Shown: positions 7,667 to 17,577, counted from the stretch's first letter. The stretch is DNA of 64,000 nt from Hyphomicrobiales bacterium (GCA_022842205.1 JALHQA010000006.1:1-64000), one strand, 5' to 3'. Translations and numbers: made by a program. The notes: generated from the letters alone by a model not told the origin.

Positions 7667-8406
7667 GCGGGCCGCTGAAACGCGAGAAACCTGGCCGACC
7701 GCGCATCGTAAAGCATGCCGGTTTCGGACAGAGCAGGATCAGCCAGCTTCAACACATGCGCCGCGATCTCTTCGGGAGTCGGCAGCGTCTCGGGATCTTC
7801 GCCCGGCATCGCCTGTGCCCGCATTTTGGTCCGCGTTGCACCGGGATTGAAGAGATTGGCGCGCACGGGCGTATTCTTCGTCTCTTCCGAATATGTGCGG
7901 ACAAGGACATCGAGGGCGGCCTTCGACACCGCATACGGCCCCCAATAGGCTCGTACATTCGTCGCCGCGCCGGAGCTCATGAAGATTGCGCGGCCCGCAT
8001 CGGACTGGCGGAGCAGCGGGTCCATCGAGCGGATAAGCCGCCAGTTCGCAGTGATGTTGACGGCAACCACCTCGTCCCAATTCTTGGGATCGACATGGCC
8101 GAGCGGACTCATCGGGCCCAGAATACCGGCATTGCCGAGCAGGATGTCGAGCTTGCCGAAGCGCTCGTACAGCGCACCGCCCAGGCGGTCGATGCCTTCG
8201 TAGTCCTTCAGGTCGAGCGGAACGAGCGTTGCCGTGCCGCCCTTCGTCCTGATGCGGTCGTCGAGCGCCTCAAGGCCGCCGGTCGTACGTGCAATAGCAA
8301 CAATATGCGCGCCGGCCTGTGCGAGTAATTCCGCCGCTGCCGCGCCGATTCCGCGCGAAGCACCGGTTACGAGCGCAATGCGTCCGTTAAGGTCGAGTTG
8401 GGCCAT
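7663..8406 (-). CDS. Short-chain dehydrogenase/reductase (SDR) family oxidoreductase
   Basis: A 247-residue classical SDR. The nucleotide-binding motif TGASRGIG is at residues 14-21, NAG follows in the middle ([11 protein letters not shown]), and the catalytic serine and YxxxK appear in [20 protein letters not shown]. An Asp in PLDLKD and the basic residue after the glycine motif favour NADP(H) in many relatives, but cofactor and substrate cannot be fixed from sequence. It lies nine bases downstream of purF on the same strand, so it is probably co-transcribed with purF and cvpA. Confidence 0.88.
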   Translation of the reverse strand: MAQLDLNGRIALVTGASRGIGAAAAELLAQAGAHIVAIARTTGGLEALDDRIRTKGGTATLVPLDLKDYEGIDRLGGALYERFGKLDILLGNAGILGPMSPLGHVDPKNWDEVVAVNITANWRLIRSMDPLLRQSDAGRAIFMSSGAATNVRAYWGPYAVSKAALDVLVRTYSEETKNTPVRANLFNPGATRTKMRAQAMPGEDPETLPTPEEIAAHVLKLADPALSETGMLYDARSARFLAFQRPA

Positions 8407-8415
8407 GGTCGATGG

Positions 8416-9900
8416 TCAGCCAGCTTCCGCGAGAAGAGAAAGCTGCTTGGGGTGAGTCTCGCCGGTCACATCGGTGAGAAGGGTCGGGTAATCGCCCGTG
8501 AAGCAGTGATCGGTGTAGAGCGGCCGCGCCGGATCGCGCGCTTCCTCGCCCATTGCGCGATAGAGCCCGTCGACGGACAGGAAAGCCAGGCTGTCCGCGC
8601 CGACGAATTTACGCATGCCCTCGAGATCCATGCGGGCAGCCAGCAGCTTGTCGCGCTCCGGCGTATCGATTCCGTAGAAGTCGGAATGGGTGATCGGCGG
8701 GCTGGCCAGACGGAAGTGAACCTCCTTCGCACCGGCATCGCGCATCATCTGCACAATCTTCACCGATGTCGTGCCGCGGACGAGACTGTCGTCGACAAGA
8801 ACGATGCGCTTGCCTTCGACCTGCGAACGATTGGCGGAGTGCTTCAAACGCACTCCGAGTTCGCGAATGCGCTGCGTCGGCTGGATGAACGTCCGGCCGA
8901 CATAGTGGTTGCGGATGATGCCGAGCTCGAACGGAATCCCCGTTTCCTGCGAGAAGCCAAGAGCGGCGGGGACACCGGAGTCCGGTATCGGCACGATGAC
9001 ATCGGCATCGACGGCGCTCTCTCGCGCGAGCTCGTGCCCCATGCGCTTGCGGACTTCATAAACGCTCTTGCCGCCGACAACCGAGTCCGGACGCGCGAAA
9101 TAGATATATTCGAATATGCAGGGACGTGCTCGCTGCGGCGGAAACGGCTTGTGCGATTCAATGCCGTCTTCGCTGATGACAACGACTTCGCCGTTCTCGA
9201 TATCGCGTATGTATTTTGCGCCGATCGTGTCGAGGGCACATGTCTCGGAAGCCAGAATGTAGCTGCCGTCGAGTTGACCGAGAACGAGCGGCCGGATGCC
9301 CAGAGGATCGCGCGCGCCAATAAGCTTCTTGGTGGACAGCGCGACGAATGCGTACGCCCCCTCAAGCTGGCGGACGGCATCGATGAAACGGTCGAGGAAC
9401 CGGTTGCGCTGGCTGCGCGCAACGAGGTGGAGCACGACCTCGGTGTCCGTCGTGGACTGGCAAAGCGCGCCATCATGCACGAGCTGCTTACGCAGTGTAA
9501 GGCCGTTCGTCAGATTGCCATTGTGCCCGATCGCAAAGCCGCCGGTTTCCAGTTCGGCAAAGAGTGGCTGCACGTTGCGCAGAATGGTTTCGCCGGTCGT
9601 GGAATACCGGTTGTGACCGATGGCGGCGGAACCGGGAAGGCGATTGATGACGCTGGCATCGGAGAAGTTGTCGCCGACAAGTCCGAGACGCTTTTCGGCA
9701 TGAAAGCGCTGGCCGTCATAGGTGACGATGCCGGAAGCTTCCTGACCGCGATGCTGGAGAGCGTGGAGACCGAGCGCTGTAATGGCGGCTGCGTCCGGGT
9801 GGCCAAAGATTCCGAAGACGGCGCATTCTTCGTTGAGGCGGTCGGACTCCAGCTCACGCCAGAATTCCTGCGCCGTTTGGGCTTCAGCCTCGCTTGTCAT
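8416..9900 (-). CDS. purF: Amidophosphoribosyltransferase (purine synthesis, first step)
   Basis: A 494-residue glutamine PRPP amidotransferase that makes 5-phosphoribosylamine from PRPP and glutamine. The N-terminal nucleophile is Cys26 in NEECAVFGIFGH, so a 25-residue propeptide must be removed, as in the Bacillus-type enzymes; E. coli PurF has none. The glutaminase motifs HNRYSTTG and IGHNGNLTN and the PRPP loop IVLVDDSLVRGTT are intact. I chose ATG at 9900, which has GGAG nine bases upstream, over an upstream TTG at 9936 that overlaps the cvpA stop. The cvpA-purF pairing is conserved widely. Confidence 0.95.
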   Translation of the reverse strand: MTSEAEAQTAQEFWRELESDRLNEECAVFGIFGHPDAAAITALGLHALQHRGQEASGIVTYDGQRFHAEKRLGLVGDNFSDASVINRLPGSAAIGHNRYSTTGETILRNVQPLFAELETGGFAIGHNGNLTNGLTLRKQLVHDGALCQSTTDTEVVLHLVARSQRNRFLDRFIDAVRQLEGAYAFVALSTKKLIGARDPLGIRPLVLGQLDGSYILASETCALDTIGAKYIRDIENGEVVVISEDGIESHKPFPPQRARPCIFEYIYFARPDSVVGGKSVYEVRKRMGHELARESAVDADVIVPIPDSGVPAALGFSQETGIPFELGIIRNHYVGRTFIQPTQRIRELGVRLKHSANRSQVEGKRIVLVDDSLVRGTTSVKIVQMMRDAGAKEVHFRLASPPITHSDFYGIDTPERDKLLAARMDLEGMRKFVGADSLAFLSVDGLYRAMGEEARDPARPLYTDHCFTGDYPTLLTDVTGETHPKQLSLLAEAG

Positions 9901-9932
9901 TCCGCACTCCGGGGACGGGCTTCCGTCCGTGG

Positions 9933-10628
9933 TCAATTCGGCGTCGTGGCATCCTGCAGGCGTTGCAAGTCCTGCTGATCGGTCGGCCTGTATCCGGTGT
10001 CGCCGGGCGCGGGCTCCGTCGGCGGCACCCCTGTTTCAGGGGCCGGCGGCGTGCCTGGCGTCGCAGCCGGGTCCGCGTCAGGAGCCGATGCCGGATCTCC
10101 TGTACCGGGAATTCCTTTAAGCCGTTTCAAGATGGTGGCTTCGGGGTCTTCCGGCAACATGGCCAGCAGCGATTGTCCCGCGCCTTCAAGCAGCGGTTTG
10201 GACGCGGAGTTCGCGACCCAGGTCGGCTGCGAGCGCTCCGGAACCAGCCAGGCGAAGAACAGGAAGGCGATGATCGCCAGCAAAAGGCCGCGCCCCGCGC
10301 CGTAGGCGAAGCCAAGAGCGCGATCGAAAGGCCCGACACGGCTGTCCAGGATGAAGTCGGAGAGTCGCATCGTGAGGAGCGAAACCAGAAGCAGCGTGAT
10401 CAGAAATATCGCAGCGCCGGCAATGACATCCGCAAGGATGGCCGGTTCGAGGGATATCTGCGTCCGCGCCCAGTCGCGGACATCCGGCAGGAAGTAGATG
10501 GTCGCCGCCGCCGCCGCCGCCCAGGAGGCGATCGACAGGACTTCACGGGTGAAGCCGCGGACCATGGCCAGAAGTGCCGAAAGAAGAATGACACCCAGAA
10601 CGATAAGATCGAGAAGCGTAACCGGCAT
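9933..10628 (-). CDS. cvpA: CvpA family membrane protein
   Basis: A 231-residue inner-membrane protein of the CvpA/colicin V production family, with about four membrane helices in residues 1-125 (LLDLIVLGVILLSALLAMVRG opens the first) and a long Pro/Ala/Thr-rich cytoplasmic or periplasmic tail. The family is needed for colicin V export in E. coli and links to envelope homeostasis, but its molecular role is not established. The low-complexity tail of about 70 residues is longer than in E. coli CvpA. It precedes purF on the same strand, the usual cvpA-purF arrangement. Confidence 0.88.
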   Translation of the reverse strand: MPVTLLDLIVLGVILLSALLAMVRGFTREVLSIASWAAAAAATIYFLPDVRDWARTQISLEPAILADVIAGAAIFLITLLLVSLLTMRLSDFILDSRVGPFDRALGFAYGAGRGLLLAIIAFLFFAWLVPERSQPTWVANSASKPLLEGAGQSLLAMLPEDPEATILKRLKGIPGTGDPASAPDADPAATPGTPPAPETGVPPTEPAPGDTGYRPTDQQDLQRLQDATTPN

Positions 10629-10743
10629 AAAATCGCCCTGGCGGTCGGAATCGGAAAGGACTCAGAGGTCCGGCGCATCGCGGCGCCCTTATAGCCTTGC
10701 CGGAAGAGCCAGTCACGCTTGTTTGCGGGACACGGAGCCGCGC

Positions 10744-12144
10744 CTAGGCCATGGCCGCCGCGCGGGTCGATCGGGAGCCCCGGGCGGCTATGTCCGCGAC
10801 CAGCGAATCCAGCGATGTCAGCCCGTTAAGCGCCATTCCTCCATCCGCGTGTTCGAGCGGCCCCGCGGGGCCTATTGCCCGGGCAAATCCAAGGCGGGTG
10901 GATTCCTTCATCCTCAGTCCGGCATGGGCCACGGGACGGACGGAGCCCGACAGGCTGATCTCGCCGAAGAAGACGCTGTCCATCGGCAGAACCGCATTGG
11001 TGAAGGACGAAACGAGTGCCGCTGCGACAGCGATGTCCGCCGCCGGCTCCTGTATCCGCAGGCCACCGGCAACGTTCAGGAAGACGTCGTGACTGCCGAG
11101 CCGAAGCCCGGCATGGGCCTCAAGAACGGCCAGAACCATCGACAGCCGGTTGGAGTCCCAGCCGACAACGGCGCGCCTGGGCGTTCCCAGCGACGATGGG
11201 GCAACAAGGGCCTGGATCTCGACCAGGATCGGGCGCGTGCCTTCAATCCCGGCAAAAACGGCTACGCCCGGTGCCGCGACCTCGCGACTTGAGAGAAACA
11301 GCGCGGACGGATTTGCGACGTCCTCCAGCCCTCGGCCGGTCATCGAGAACACCCCGATCTCGTCCGTCGGGCCAAAGCGGTTCTTCTGCGCGCGCAGGAT
11401 ACGGAAGGCATGGCCTTGCTCACCTTCAAACGAAAACACCGCATCGACCATGTGTTCGACGACGCGGGGTCCGGCGATCTGGCCGTCCTTGGTAACGTGC
11501 CCGACAAGAATGACGGCCGCGCCCGAGGTCTTGGCGTACCGGATCAGCGCCTGCGCGGACGCCCGAACCTGCGTTACCGTTCCCGGAGCGGAGTCGACGG
11601 TGGAGGTCCACATCGTCTGGATGGAATCGATTACGACAAGGCGGGGAACCGTGCCCCGGGAGAGGGTTGCGAGTATATCTTCGACATTCGTTTCGGCGCC
11701 GAGCTCCACCGGCGCGCCGGAAAGCCCGAGCCGGTCGGCGCGCATGCGGATCTGGGCCGCGGCTTCCTCGCCGGAGATATAGACGATGCGGTGTCCGGCC
11801 TGCGCCAGCGCGGCTGCCGCCTGAATGAGAAGGGTGGATTTGCCGATGCCCGGCTCGCCGCCCAAGAGCAGCGCGGACCCGTGGACGAAGCCGCCGCCCG
11901 TTACCCGGTCGAGTTCGCCGATGCCGGCCTGAAAGCGCGGCGCGGTCTCAACAGGCCCACCGAGGCTTTCCAAAGCCACCGCGCGGCCGCCCCGGGCCGT
12001 CACCACGCCACCCTTGCCAGAGGGTGCCATCGCGGCTTCCTCGACGATCGTGTTCCAGGCCTCACAGGCCTCGCATCGGCCGTTCCAGCGGTTATGCGTG
12101 GCACCGCAGCTCTGACAGATGAAAGTGGATCGGGATTTCGCCAT
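10744..12144 (-). CDS. radA: DNA repair protein RadA (Sms)
   Basis: A 466-residue RecA-like helicase acting in branch migration during recombination repair. The N-terminal zinc finger has Cys10, 13, 24 and 27 (CQSCG and CEACEAW). The Walker A motif is GGEPGIGKST at residues 95-104, followed by the RadA-specific KNRFG motif in the middle and a C-terminal Lon-protease-like domain. ATG at 12144 is chosen because it starts the MAKSRSTFICQSCG consensus and has GGAG upstream; the longer open frame upstream is not coding. It may be the promoter-proximal gene of a radA-cvpA-purF-SDR transcript. Confidence 0.96.
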   Translation of the reverse strand: MAKSRSTFICQSCGATHNRWNGRCEACEAWNTIVEEAAMAPSGKGGVVTARGGRAVALESLGGPVETAPRFQAGIGELDRVTGGGFVHGSALLLGGEPGIGKSTLLIQAAAALAQAGHRIVYISGEEAAAQIRMRADRLGLSGAPVELGAETNVEDILATLSRGTVPRLVVIDSIQTMWTSTVDSAPGTVTQVRASAQALIRYAKTSGAAVILVGHVTKDGQIAGPRVVEHMVDAVFSFEGEQGHAFRILRAQKNRFGPTDEIGVFSMTGRGLEDVANPSALFLSSREVAAPGVAVFAGIEGTRPILVEIQALVAPSSLGTPRRAVVGWDSNRLSMVLAVLEAHAGLRLGSHDVFLNVAGGLRIQEPAADIAVAAALVSSFTNAVLPMDSVFFGEISLSGSVRPVAHAGLRMKESTRLGFARAIGPAGPLEHADGGMALNGLTSLDSLVADIAARGSRSTRAAAMA

Positions 12145-12301
12145 CGTGAATCGCTCCGCCGCTCGAGCAGGATGCCCGAAGCAGTGCTCGATTGCCAGAG
12201 ATACGTTCCTTATTTGTTCACATCCGGGAATCTCGGCTTCGTGATGCGGCCATGGCGGCCCGCGATGCGTAACTAGGCGTGAACACGAATGGAGATTTTC
12301 G

Positions 12302-12796
12302 ATGATGACGCGGCGCCATGTTCTGTTTGCCGGTGTTGCCGGGGTCGCGATGGCGGCTGTATTCAAAGGTTGGATGCCAGGAGCGGATGCCGCCGAAGGC
12401 ACGTTCGAGATCACGAAGTCGGCCGAGGAGTGGCGCAAGCTCCTGACTCCCGAGCAGTTCGCGGTCCTGCGCGGTCATGGCACCGAACGGCCCGGATCGA
12501 GCCCGCTGAACAAGGAGAAACGGGCAGGGATTTTCACCTGCGCCGGCTGCGATCTCCCGCTGTTTTCGTCGGAGACGAAATACGAGAGCGGAACCGGGTG
12601 GCCCAGCTTCTGGAAGCCGCTGGATAACGCTATCGGTACAACCGACGACTTCAAGCTCATCGTCAAGCGCACGGAAGTCCATTGCCGCCGCTGCGGCGGT
12701 CATCTGGGTCATGTGTTCGACGACGGGCCGCAGCCGACGGGCCTGCGCTACTGCATGAACGGCGTGGCGCTTAAGTTCGAGCCGAAGACAGCCTAG
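12302..12796 (+). CDS. msrB: Peptide-methionine (R)-S-oxide reductase with Tat-type signal
   Basis: A 164-residue MsrB that reduces methionine-R-sulfoxide in proteins. The structural zinc is bound by two CxxC pairs (CAGC and CRRC), and the catalytic Cys151 is in RYCMNG. Unlike cytosolic MsrB, it begins with a twin-arginine leader, MMTRRHVLFAGVAGVAMA, so it is probably exported folded to the periplasm with its zinc in place. No MsrA domain or partner is adjacent. The TAG stop shares CTAG at 12793-12796 with the stop of the convergent alr gene. Confidence 0.92.
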   Translation: MMTRRHVLFAGVAGVAMAAVFKGWMPGADAAEGTFEITKSAEEWRKLLTPEQFAVLRGHGTERPGSSPLNKEKRAGIFTCAGCDLPLFSSETKYESGTGWPSFWKPLDNAIGTTDDFKLIVKRTEVHCRRCGGHLGHVFDDGPQPTGLRYCMNGVALKFEPKTA

Positions 12797-13920
12797 GACA
12801 TGTAGGTACGTTTGAAACGCGGGCCGAGGCTGGTGAGAACTTCGTAGCCGATCGTGCCGGCGGCGCGGGCGACATCGTCGATACCGATCCCGTCTCCGAT
12901 GATCGTCGCGTAGTCGCCGCGCTTGATTGCTCCCGCCGGAAGATCGGTGATATCTACTGCCGAAAGGTCCATCGACACCCGGCCCACGAACGGGCAGCGC
13001 CGGCCCGCGATCACGGCGTCCGTACCTTTCCCCGTGTCACTCGCGCCTGCAGAGCGCAGCAGACCGTCGGCGTATCCGATCGACACGATCGCCAGCGTGG
13101 ACGGCCGGCGTAAGGTCTGTGTCGCGCCGTACCCGACCGTTTCGCCCGCCCGCGCGGGTCTTATCTGCACGATGCGCGCCTGAAGCCGGATGACGGGTTG
13201 CATCGGATTTTCCAAGGCGGGAATCGGGTTGCCGCCGTAGAGCGCAATACCCGGCCGGCTGAGGTCGAACAGATAGTCGCCGCCCGTCAGCGTCGCGGCG
13301 GAGTTTGCAAGGCTTGCGGGAACGCCGGGAAATCGATCGCGGATCGCGGTGAAGGCATCGAGCTGACGCAGGTTGTGCGCATGACCGGGCTCGTCGGCGC
13401 AGGCGAGGTGGCTCATAACCAGCGCGGGCTTGAATCCGAGGGTGCCTTCCACGACGCGGCCGGCGATCGCCCCGGCTTCATCGAGCGGGAGACCAAGCCG
13501 GTTCATGCCGGTATCGACATGGATGGCGGCGTCGCCATCGAGATTGTTGGAACGGCAAAAGGTGGCCCATTCGTCGATTTCCGCCACGCTACCGAGTACG
13601 GGACGTGCATTCATGTCCCAGAGGATCGCGCTGGCGCCTGGCGTAAGCCCGCTCAGGATGTAGATAACGGCATCCGGCGCTGCGGCGCGGACGATCCGCG
13701 CTTCGCAGGGCAGCGCGACAAAGAATGTACGTGCGCCGGCATCCCAGAGCGTTTTTGCGACACTCTCCGCGCCGAGGCCGTAGGCGTCGGCTTTCACGAC
13801 GGCGGCGCACTCCGAAGCTCCGGCCTTCTTGCGAAGAAAGGTGTAATTCGATGTGATGGCGGCAAGGTCGATGGTGAGCAGGCCGCCGGCCTCTGTTTCG
13901 GGAATGACCGGCGTCGTCAC
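12793..13920 (-). CDS. alr: Alanine racemase
   Basis: A 375-residue PLP enzyme interconverting L- and D-alanine for peptidoglycan. The PLP lysine is in VVKADAYGLG near residue 43, and the second catalytic base, the Tyr in the GYGATQ region, is present. HVDTGMNRLG and SRPGIALYG are intact family motifs. The start is GTG at 13920, three bases after the dnaB stop, so it is translationally close to dnaB, an order (dnaB-alr, often followed by radA) seen in Hyphomicrobiales. It supplies D-Ala for the wall synthesis genes elsewhere in the window. Confidence 0.95.
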   Translation of the reverse strand: MTTPVIPETEAGGLLTIDLAAITSNYTFLRKKAGASECAAVVKADAYGLGAESVAKTLWDAGARTFFVALPCEARIVRAAAPDAVIYILSGLTPGASAILWDMNARPVLGSVAEIDEWATFCRSNNLDGDAAIHVDTGMNRLGLPLDEAGAIAGRVVEGTLGFKPALVMSHLACADEPGHAHNLRQLDAFTAIRDRFPGVPASLANSAATLTGGDYLFDLSRPGIALYGGNPIPALENPMQPVIRLQARIVQIRPARAGETVGYGATQTLRRPSTLAIVSIGYADGLLRSAGASDTGKGTDAVIAGRRCPFVGRVSMDLSAVDITDLPAGAIKRGDYATIIGDGIGIDDVARAAGTIGYEVLTSLGPRFKRTYMS

Positions 13921-13923
13921 AAT

Positions 13924-15417
13924 TTACGTCCTGCTCGGCATCCGGTCTTCGCGCGCAAGATTGCCGAAACGCGTGACTTCCGCGTCGAACTGTACCTGCA
14001 CCGTTCCCGTAGGGCCGTGGCGTTGCTTGCCGATGATGATCTCGGCCTGTCCCATCAACTGTTCCATTTCAGTCTGCCACTTGAGGTGTTCCTCGGTGCC
14101 GGGCCGGGGTTCCTTGTTCTTGTGGTAGTATTCTTCGCGGAACACGAACATGACGACGTCGGCGTCCTGTTCGATCGAGCCGGATTCGCGAAGGTCGGAG
14201 AGCTGCGGGCGTTTGTCGTCGCGATTTTCGACCTGACGGGAGAGCTGCGAAAGCGCGACGATCGGCACGTTCAACTCTTTCGCCAGCGCCTTCAGGCCGG
14301 TCGTGATCTCGGTGACCTCCTGAACACGGCCTTCGCTTTTGCGCGCGGAACCGGACAGAAGCTGGATATAGTCTACCACGAGCAAGTCGAGGCCGCGCTG
14401 CCGTTTCAGGCGCCGGGCGCGCGCAGCGAGCTGTGCGATGGTGATGCCGCCGGTTTCGTCGATGTAAAGCGGGATCGCCTGCATTTCGCGAGCGGCATCC
14501 GACAGCTTCGCGAATTCGTGCTCCGAAATATCGCCGCGACGGATCTTGTAGGACGGAATGGACGACTGCTCGGCGATAATACGGGTCGCCAACTGCTCGC
14601 CCGACATTTCGAGCGAGAAGAAGCCGACGATGCCGCCATCGACGGTCTGCTTCGCGCCGTCAGGCATCTGCTCCGAGCGGTAATGCTTGGCGATGTGGAA
14701 CGCCACGTTTGTCGCGAGCGATGTTTTACCCATACCCGGGCGACCGGCAATGATGATGAGGTCCGAGCGCTGTAGGCCGCCCATCATCTTGTCGAGATCG
14801 GCAAGCCCGGTCGATACGCCTGACAGCCCACCATCGCGTTTGTAGGCGTTCGCCGCCATATCGACCGCCGTGAGTAGAGCGTCCGCGAAGCGCTGAAAGC
14901 CGCCGTCGTAGCGGCCGAGTTCCGCCACTTCGTAGAGACGGCGTTCGGCTTCCTCGATCTGCTCGCGCGGCGGCATGTCGACCGGAGCGTCATAGGCGAC
15001 ATTGACCATGTCCTCGCCGATGCCGATCAGCGACCGGCGCACCGCAAGATCGTAGATCGTGCGGCCGTAATCCTCGGCGTTGATGATGCTGGTGGCGTCA
15101 GCCGCAAGGCGCGCGAGGTATTGCGGCAGGGTCATGCCGCCGAGATCGATCTCGGCGTTCAGAAATGTTTTCAGTGTGACAGGCGTCGCGACCTTGTTCA
15201 GGCGAATGAGCTCGCCGACGGTCTTGTAGACTTCCTGATGGATGCGCTCGTGAAAATGGTCGGGCTTCAGAAAATCGGAAACGCGATAGTAGGCCTCGTT
15301 GTTCACGAGGATCGCGCCGAGCAGGGCCTGTTCAGCTTCCAGATTGTGCGGGGCCTGCCGGTAAGCGGCCTGCTGGATGTTTGCAATTGCGCGCGCGGTG
15401 TTGTCGCCGAAGGCCAT
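13924..15417 (-). CDS. dnaB: Replicative DNA helicase DnaB
   Basis: A 497-residue hexameric 5'-3' helicase of the replisome. Residues 20-125 form the N-terminal DnaB domain that binds DnaG primase (starting PHNLEAEQALLGAIL). The C-terminal RecA-like domain has Walker A GRPGMGKTS near residue 228, Walker B LLVVDYIQLL, and the arginine-finger region SDLRESGSIEQDADVV. No intein interrupts it. It is followed closely by alr. Confidence 0.97.
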   Translation of the reverse strand: MAFGDNTARAIANIQQAAYRQAPHNLEAEQALLGAILVNNEAYYRVSDFLKPDHFHERIHQEVYKTVGELIRLNKVATPVTLKTFLNAEIDLGGMTLPQYLARLAADATSIINAEDYGRTIYDLAVRRSLIGIGEDMVNVAYDAPVDMPPREQIEEAERRLYEVAELGRYDGGFQRFADALLTAVDMAANAYKRDGGLSGVSTGLADLDKMMGGLQRSDLIIIAGRPGMGKTSLATNVAFHIAKHYRSEQMPDGAKQTVDGGIVGFFSLEMSGEQLATRIIAEQSSIPSYKIRRGDISEHEFAKLSDAAREMQAIPLYIDETGGITIAQLAARARRLKRQRGLDLLVVDYIQLLSGSARKSEGRVQEVTEITTGLKALAKELNVPIVALSQLSRQVENRDDKRPQLSDLRESGSIEQDADVVMFVFREEYYHKNKEPRPGTEEHLKWQTEMEQLMGQAEIIIGKQRHGPTGTVQVQFDAEVTRFGNLAREDRMPSRT

Positions 15418-15549
15418 GAAGACTCGTTTGTCCGAACTGGGGTGGATGCGACCGGAGTGTCGGCGCCAACCGCCGGCGATTCCGACTCGGAAACGTCAAT
15501 CAACAGGGAGTTCACAGGCGAATTTGTGGCGCGACCGCTTGGCCCTTGA

Positions 15550-16797
15550 TTACTCGGCGGCGATGCGCAGAGGCGCACGCTCCCTCTCAAGCAAACGTCT
15601 TTCCCGTTCAGCGATATAGCCTCGGGTTATGGGTAGCGTATCCACCTGCCTGGCGATCTGTATCTGGTAGACGACATCGTCGCCGGACCGGAAACTTGCC
15701 TCGCAAGCGGCCAGGTAAAACTCCCACATCCGAACGAATCGGTCGTCGTAGAGCGCCTTCACTTTGGCCGCATTGGCCATGAACCGCTCCCGCCAGTCCT
15801 TCAGTGTTTCGGCGTAATGGAGACGGAGCACTTCGACATCCGTCACCATCAGGCCGGCACCCTCGATGGCCGGAACGATCTCTTCCAGAGCCGGGATGTA
15901 TCCGCCGGGGAAAATGTACTTGGCGATCCAGGGGTTGGTGGCGCCGGGGCCGCTGGTGCGGCCGATCGTGTGCAGCAGCATCACGCCATTGTCGTCGAGC
16001 AGGCGCGCGCAGTGTTTGAAGAAGGTTTTGTAATAACCGACGCCGACATGTTCGAACATGCCGACCGAGACGATGCGGTCGAACCGGCCTTGCATTTCGC
16101 GGTAGTCCTCGATGCGAAATTCGGCGCGGTTCTGAAGGCCGCGCGAAAGGGCGCGCTCCTGGGCAATGACATACTGCTCCGTGGAAAGCGTTATGCCGAC
16201 GACATCGGCGTCCGCGATGTCCGCCAGATAAAGACCGAGCCCGCCCCAGCCACAGCCGATGTCGAGCACCTTGTGTCCCGGCTCGACCGCCAGCTTGGCC
16301 GCGATGTGCCGCTTCTTGGCGAGTTGGGCTTCCTCCAGACTTTGATAGGGGTGTTCAAAATAGGCGCAGGAATATTGCCTGTCCGGATCAAGAAACAGGT
16401 CGTATAGACCTGCGTCGAGATCGTAGTGATGCGCCACATTGTTTTTGGACCGGCGCCGGCGGTTCATCTGCTTCAGCCGCCGCAGCTTTGTTCGTAGGCG
16501 GTACCAGAGACGGGATGTCAGCGGGTAGGGGCGTCCGTGAAGGTTATCGATCGCGGTTTCGAGGAAATCGTAGATTGAGCCGCGTTCGATCGTCAGGCGG
16601 CCTTCCATATAAAGTTCGCCGAGTTTCAGTTCGGGATCGAGCATCAGCGCAAGAGCCGCCCGGCGGTCTGCGAGGCGAACCGTTACCGGCGGGCCCGCGC
16701 CATCGCCGAAGTGCCAGGTTTTGCCTGATGGGGAAACAAGGGTGACTGCACCACGGCGGATCGCGCGCCGGAGCATGGGTTTCAGCAGTACCATCAT
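15550..16797 (-). CDS. cfa: Cyclopropane-fatty-acyl-phospholipid synthase
   Basis: A 415-residue CFA synthase that adds a methylene bridge from SAM to unsaturated acyl chains in membrane phospholipids, typically in stationary phase or acid stress. An N-terminal lipid-binding domain (SPSGKTWHFGDG) precedes a methyltransferase domain with the SAM motif VLDIGCGWGGLG near residue 177. The active-site region HVGVGYYKTFF and the bicarbonate-site-like GGYIPALEEI follow. The start is MM at 16797, with GAGG upstream; a longer open frame upstream has no coding character. It is oriented with dnaB but separated by 132 bases. Confidence 0.93.
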   Translation of the reverse strand: MMVLLKPMLRRAIRRGAVTLVSPSGKTWHFGDGAGPPVTVRLADRRAALALMLDPELKLGELYMEGRLTIERGSIYDFLETAIDNLHGRPYPLTSRLWYRLRTKLRRLKQMNRRRRSKNNVAHHYDLDAGLYDLFLDPDRQYSCAYFEHPYQSLEEAQLAKKRHIAAKLAVEPGHKVLDIGCGWGGLGLYLADIADADVVGITLSTEQYVIAQERALSRGLQNRAEFRIEDYREMQGRFDRIVSVGMFEHVGVGYYKTFFKHCARLLDDNGVMLLHTIGRTSGPGATNPWIAKYIFPGGYIPALEEIVPAIEGAGLMVTDVEVLRLHYAETLKDWRERFMANAAKVKALYDDRFVRMWEFYLAACEASFRSGDDVVYQIQIARQVDTLPITRGYIAERERRLLERERAPLRIAAE

Positions 16798-16906
16798 GTC
16801 AGCCTCGCCAAAGGGCGGCGCGACTGCGGTGCCGGCCCTTACAACATTGCCAAACGGGGTAAGCCTAGAATCGGATTCCGTAGAAATGCAACCGTAACTC
16901 CGCAAC

Positions 16907-16932
16907 AAAAAACGCCCGGCGATGCCGGGCGT
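16907..16932 (-). terminator. Rho-independent terminator of the rpsF operon
   Basis: On the minus strand, ACGCCCGGC and GCCGGGCGT form a 9-bp stem with a three-base loop, followed by six T residues (A-run at 16907-16912 on the plus strand). It lies just past the rplI stop and ends the rpsF-rpsR-DUF2232-rplI transcript before cfa. Confidence 0.88.
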
Positions 16933-16962
16933 TCCGATAATCCAGAGGCCAGATGAGCGGGC

Positions 16963-17577
16963 TCAGGCCTCGCTGTCGTCCTTTGCCTTCTTTTTCTTCG
17001 GCTTTTCGGCCGAGGCCTCGTCTTCGGCCGCCGGGGCAGAGCCTTCGGCCGCGTCAGGATCGAAGGTCTCGAACGCGACATCTTCCGCCCGCACCGTCAG
17101 GTCTTCGCCCTTGGCCTGACGCTCTGCCTCGGCTGCGCTGCGCGCGACATTGGCCGAAACCTTCACTTCGATTTCCGGGTGCAACGCCACGGGAATCTCA
17201 TGCAGGCCGATGGTCTTGATGGGCGTGTTCAGCACGATCTGCTGGCGCGCGACCGTGAAGCCGGCCTGGTCCAGCGCTTCGGCGATGTCGCGGGTCGAGA
17301 CCGAGCCGTACAGCTGACCGGTCTCGCCGGCCTGACGGATGATGACAACCAGCTGGCCATTGATCTTGTCCGCGAGCTTCTGGGCCTCGGCCTTGGTTTC
17401 AAGATTGCGGGCCTCGAGCTGGGTGCGCTGGCCTTCGAACTTCGCCCGGTTGTCGGCGGTGGCGCGAAGTGCCTTGCCGTTCGGCAGCAGGAAGTTGCGG
17501 GCATAGCCGTCGCGGACGCGAACTTCGTCGCCCATTTGGCCGAGCTTTGCGATGCGCTCGAGTAGAATGACTTGCAT
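16963..17577 (-). CDS. rplI: Large ribosomal subunit protein L9 (bL9)
   Basis: A 204-residue L9. The N-terminal domain starts [19 protein letters not shown] and has the GYARNFLLP motif that contacts 23S rRNA; a long connecting helix and a C-terminal domain follow. It is about 55 residues longer than the E. coli protein because of an acidic then lysine-rich tail ([18 protein letters not shown]), a common alphaproteobacterial feature. ATG at 17577 has GGAG upstream. It closes the S6-S18-L9 operon. Confidence 0.96.
   Translation of the reverse strand: MQVILLERIAKLGQMGDEVRVRDGYARNFLLPNGKALRATADNRAKFEGQRTQLEARNLETKAEAQKLADKINGQLVVIIRQAGETGQLYGSVSTRDIAEALDQAGFTVARQQIVLNTPIKTIGLHEIPVALHPEIEVKVSANVARSAAEAERQAKGEDLTVRAEDVAFETFDPDAAEGSAPAAEDEASAEKPKKKKAKDDSEA

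Noticed and set aside
9901-9936. Upstream TTG start for purF
   Set aside because: The ATG at 9900 has a proper ribosome site; TTG would only lengthen the propeptide, although its overlap with the cvpA stop keeps it possible.
8398-9978. A 526-codon plus-strand open frame opposite purF
   Set aside because: It is a shadow of purF; its composition is not protein-like.
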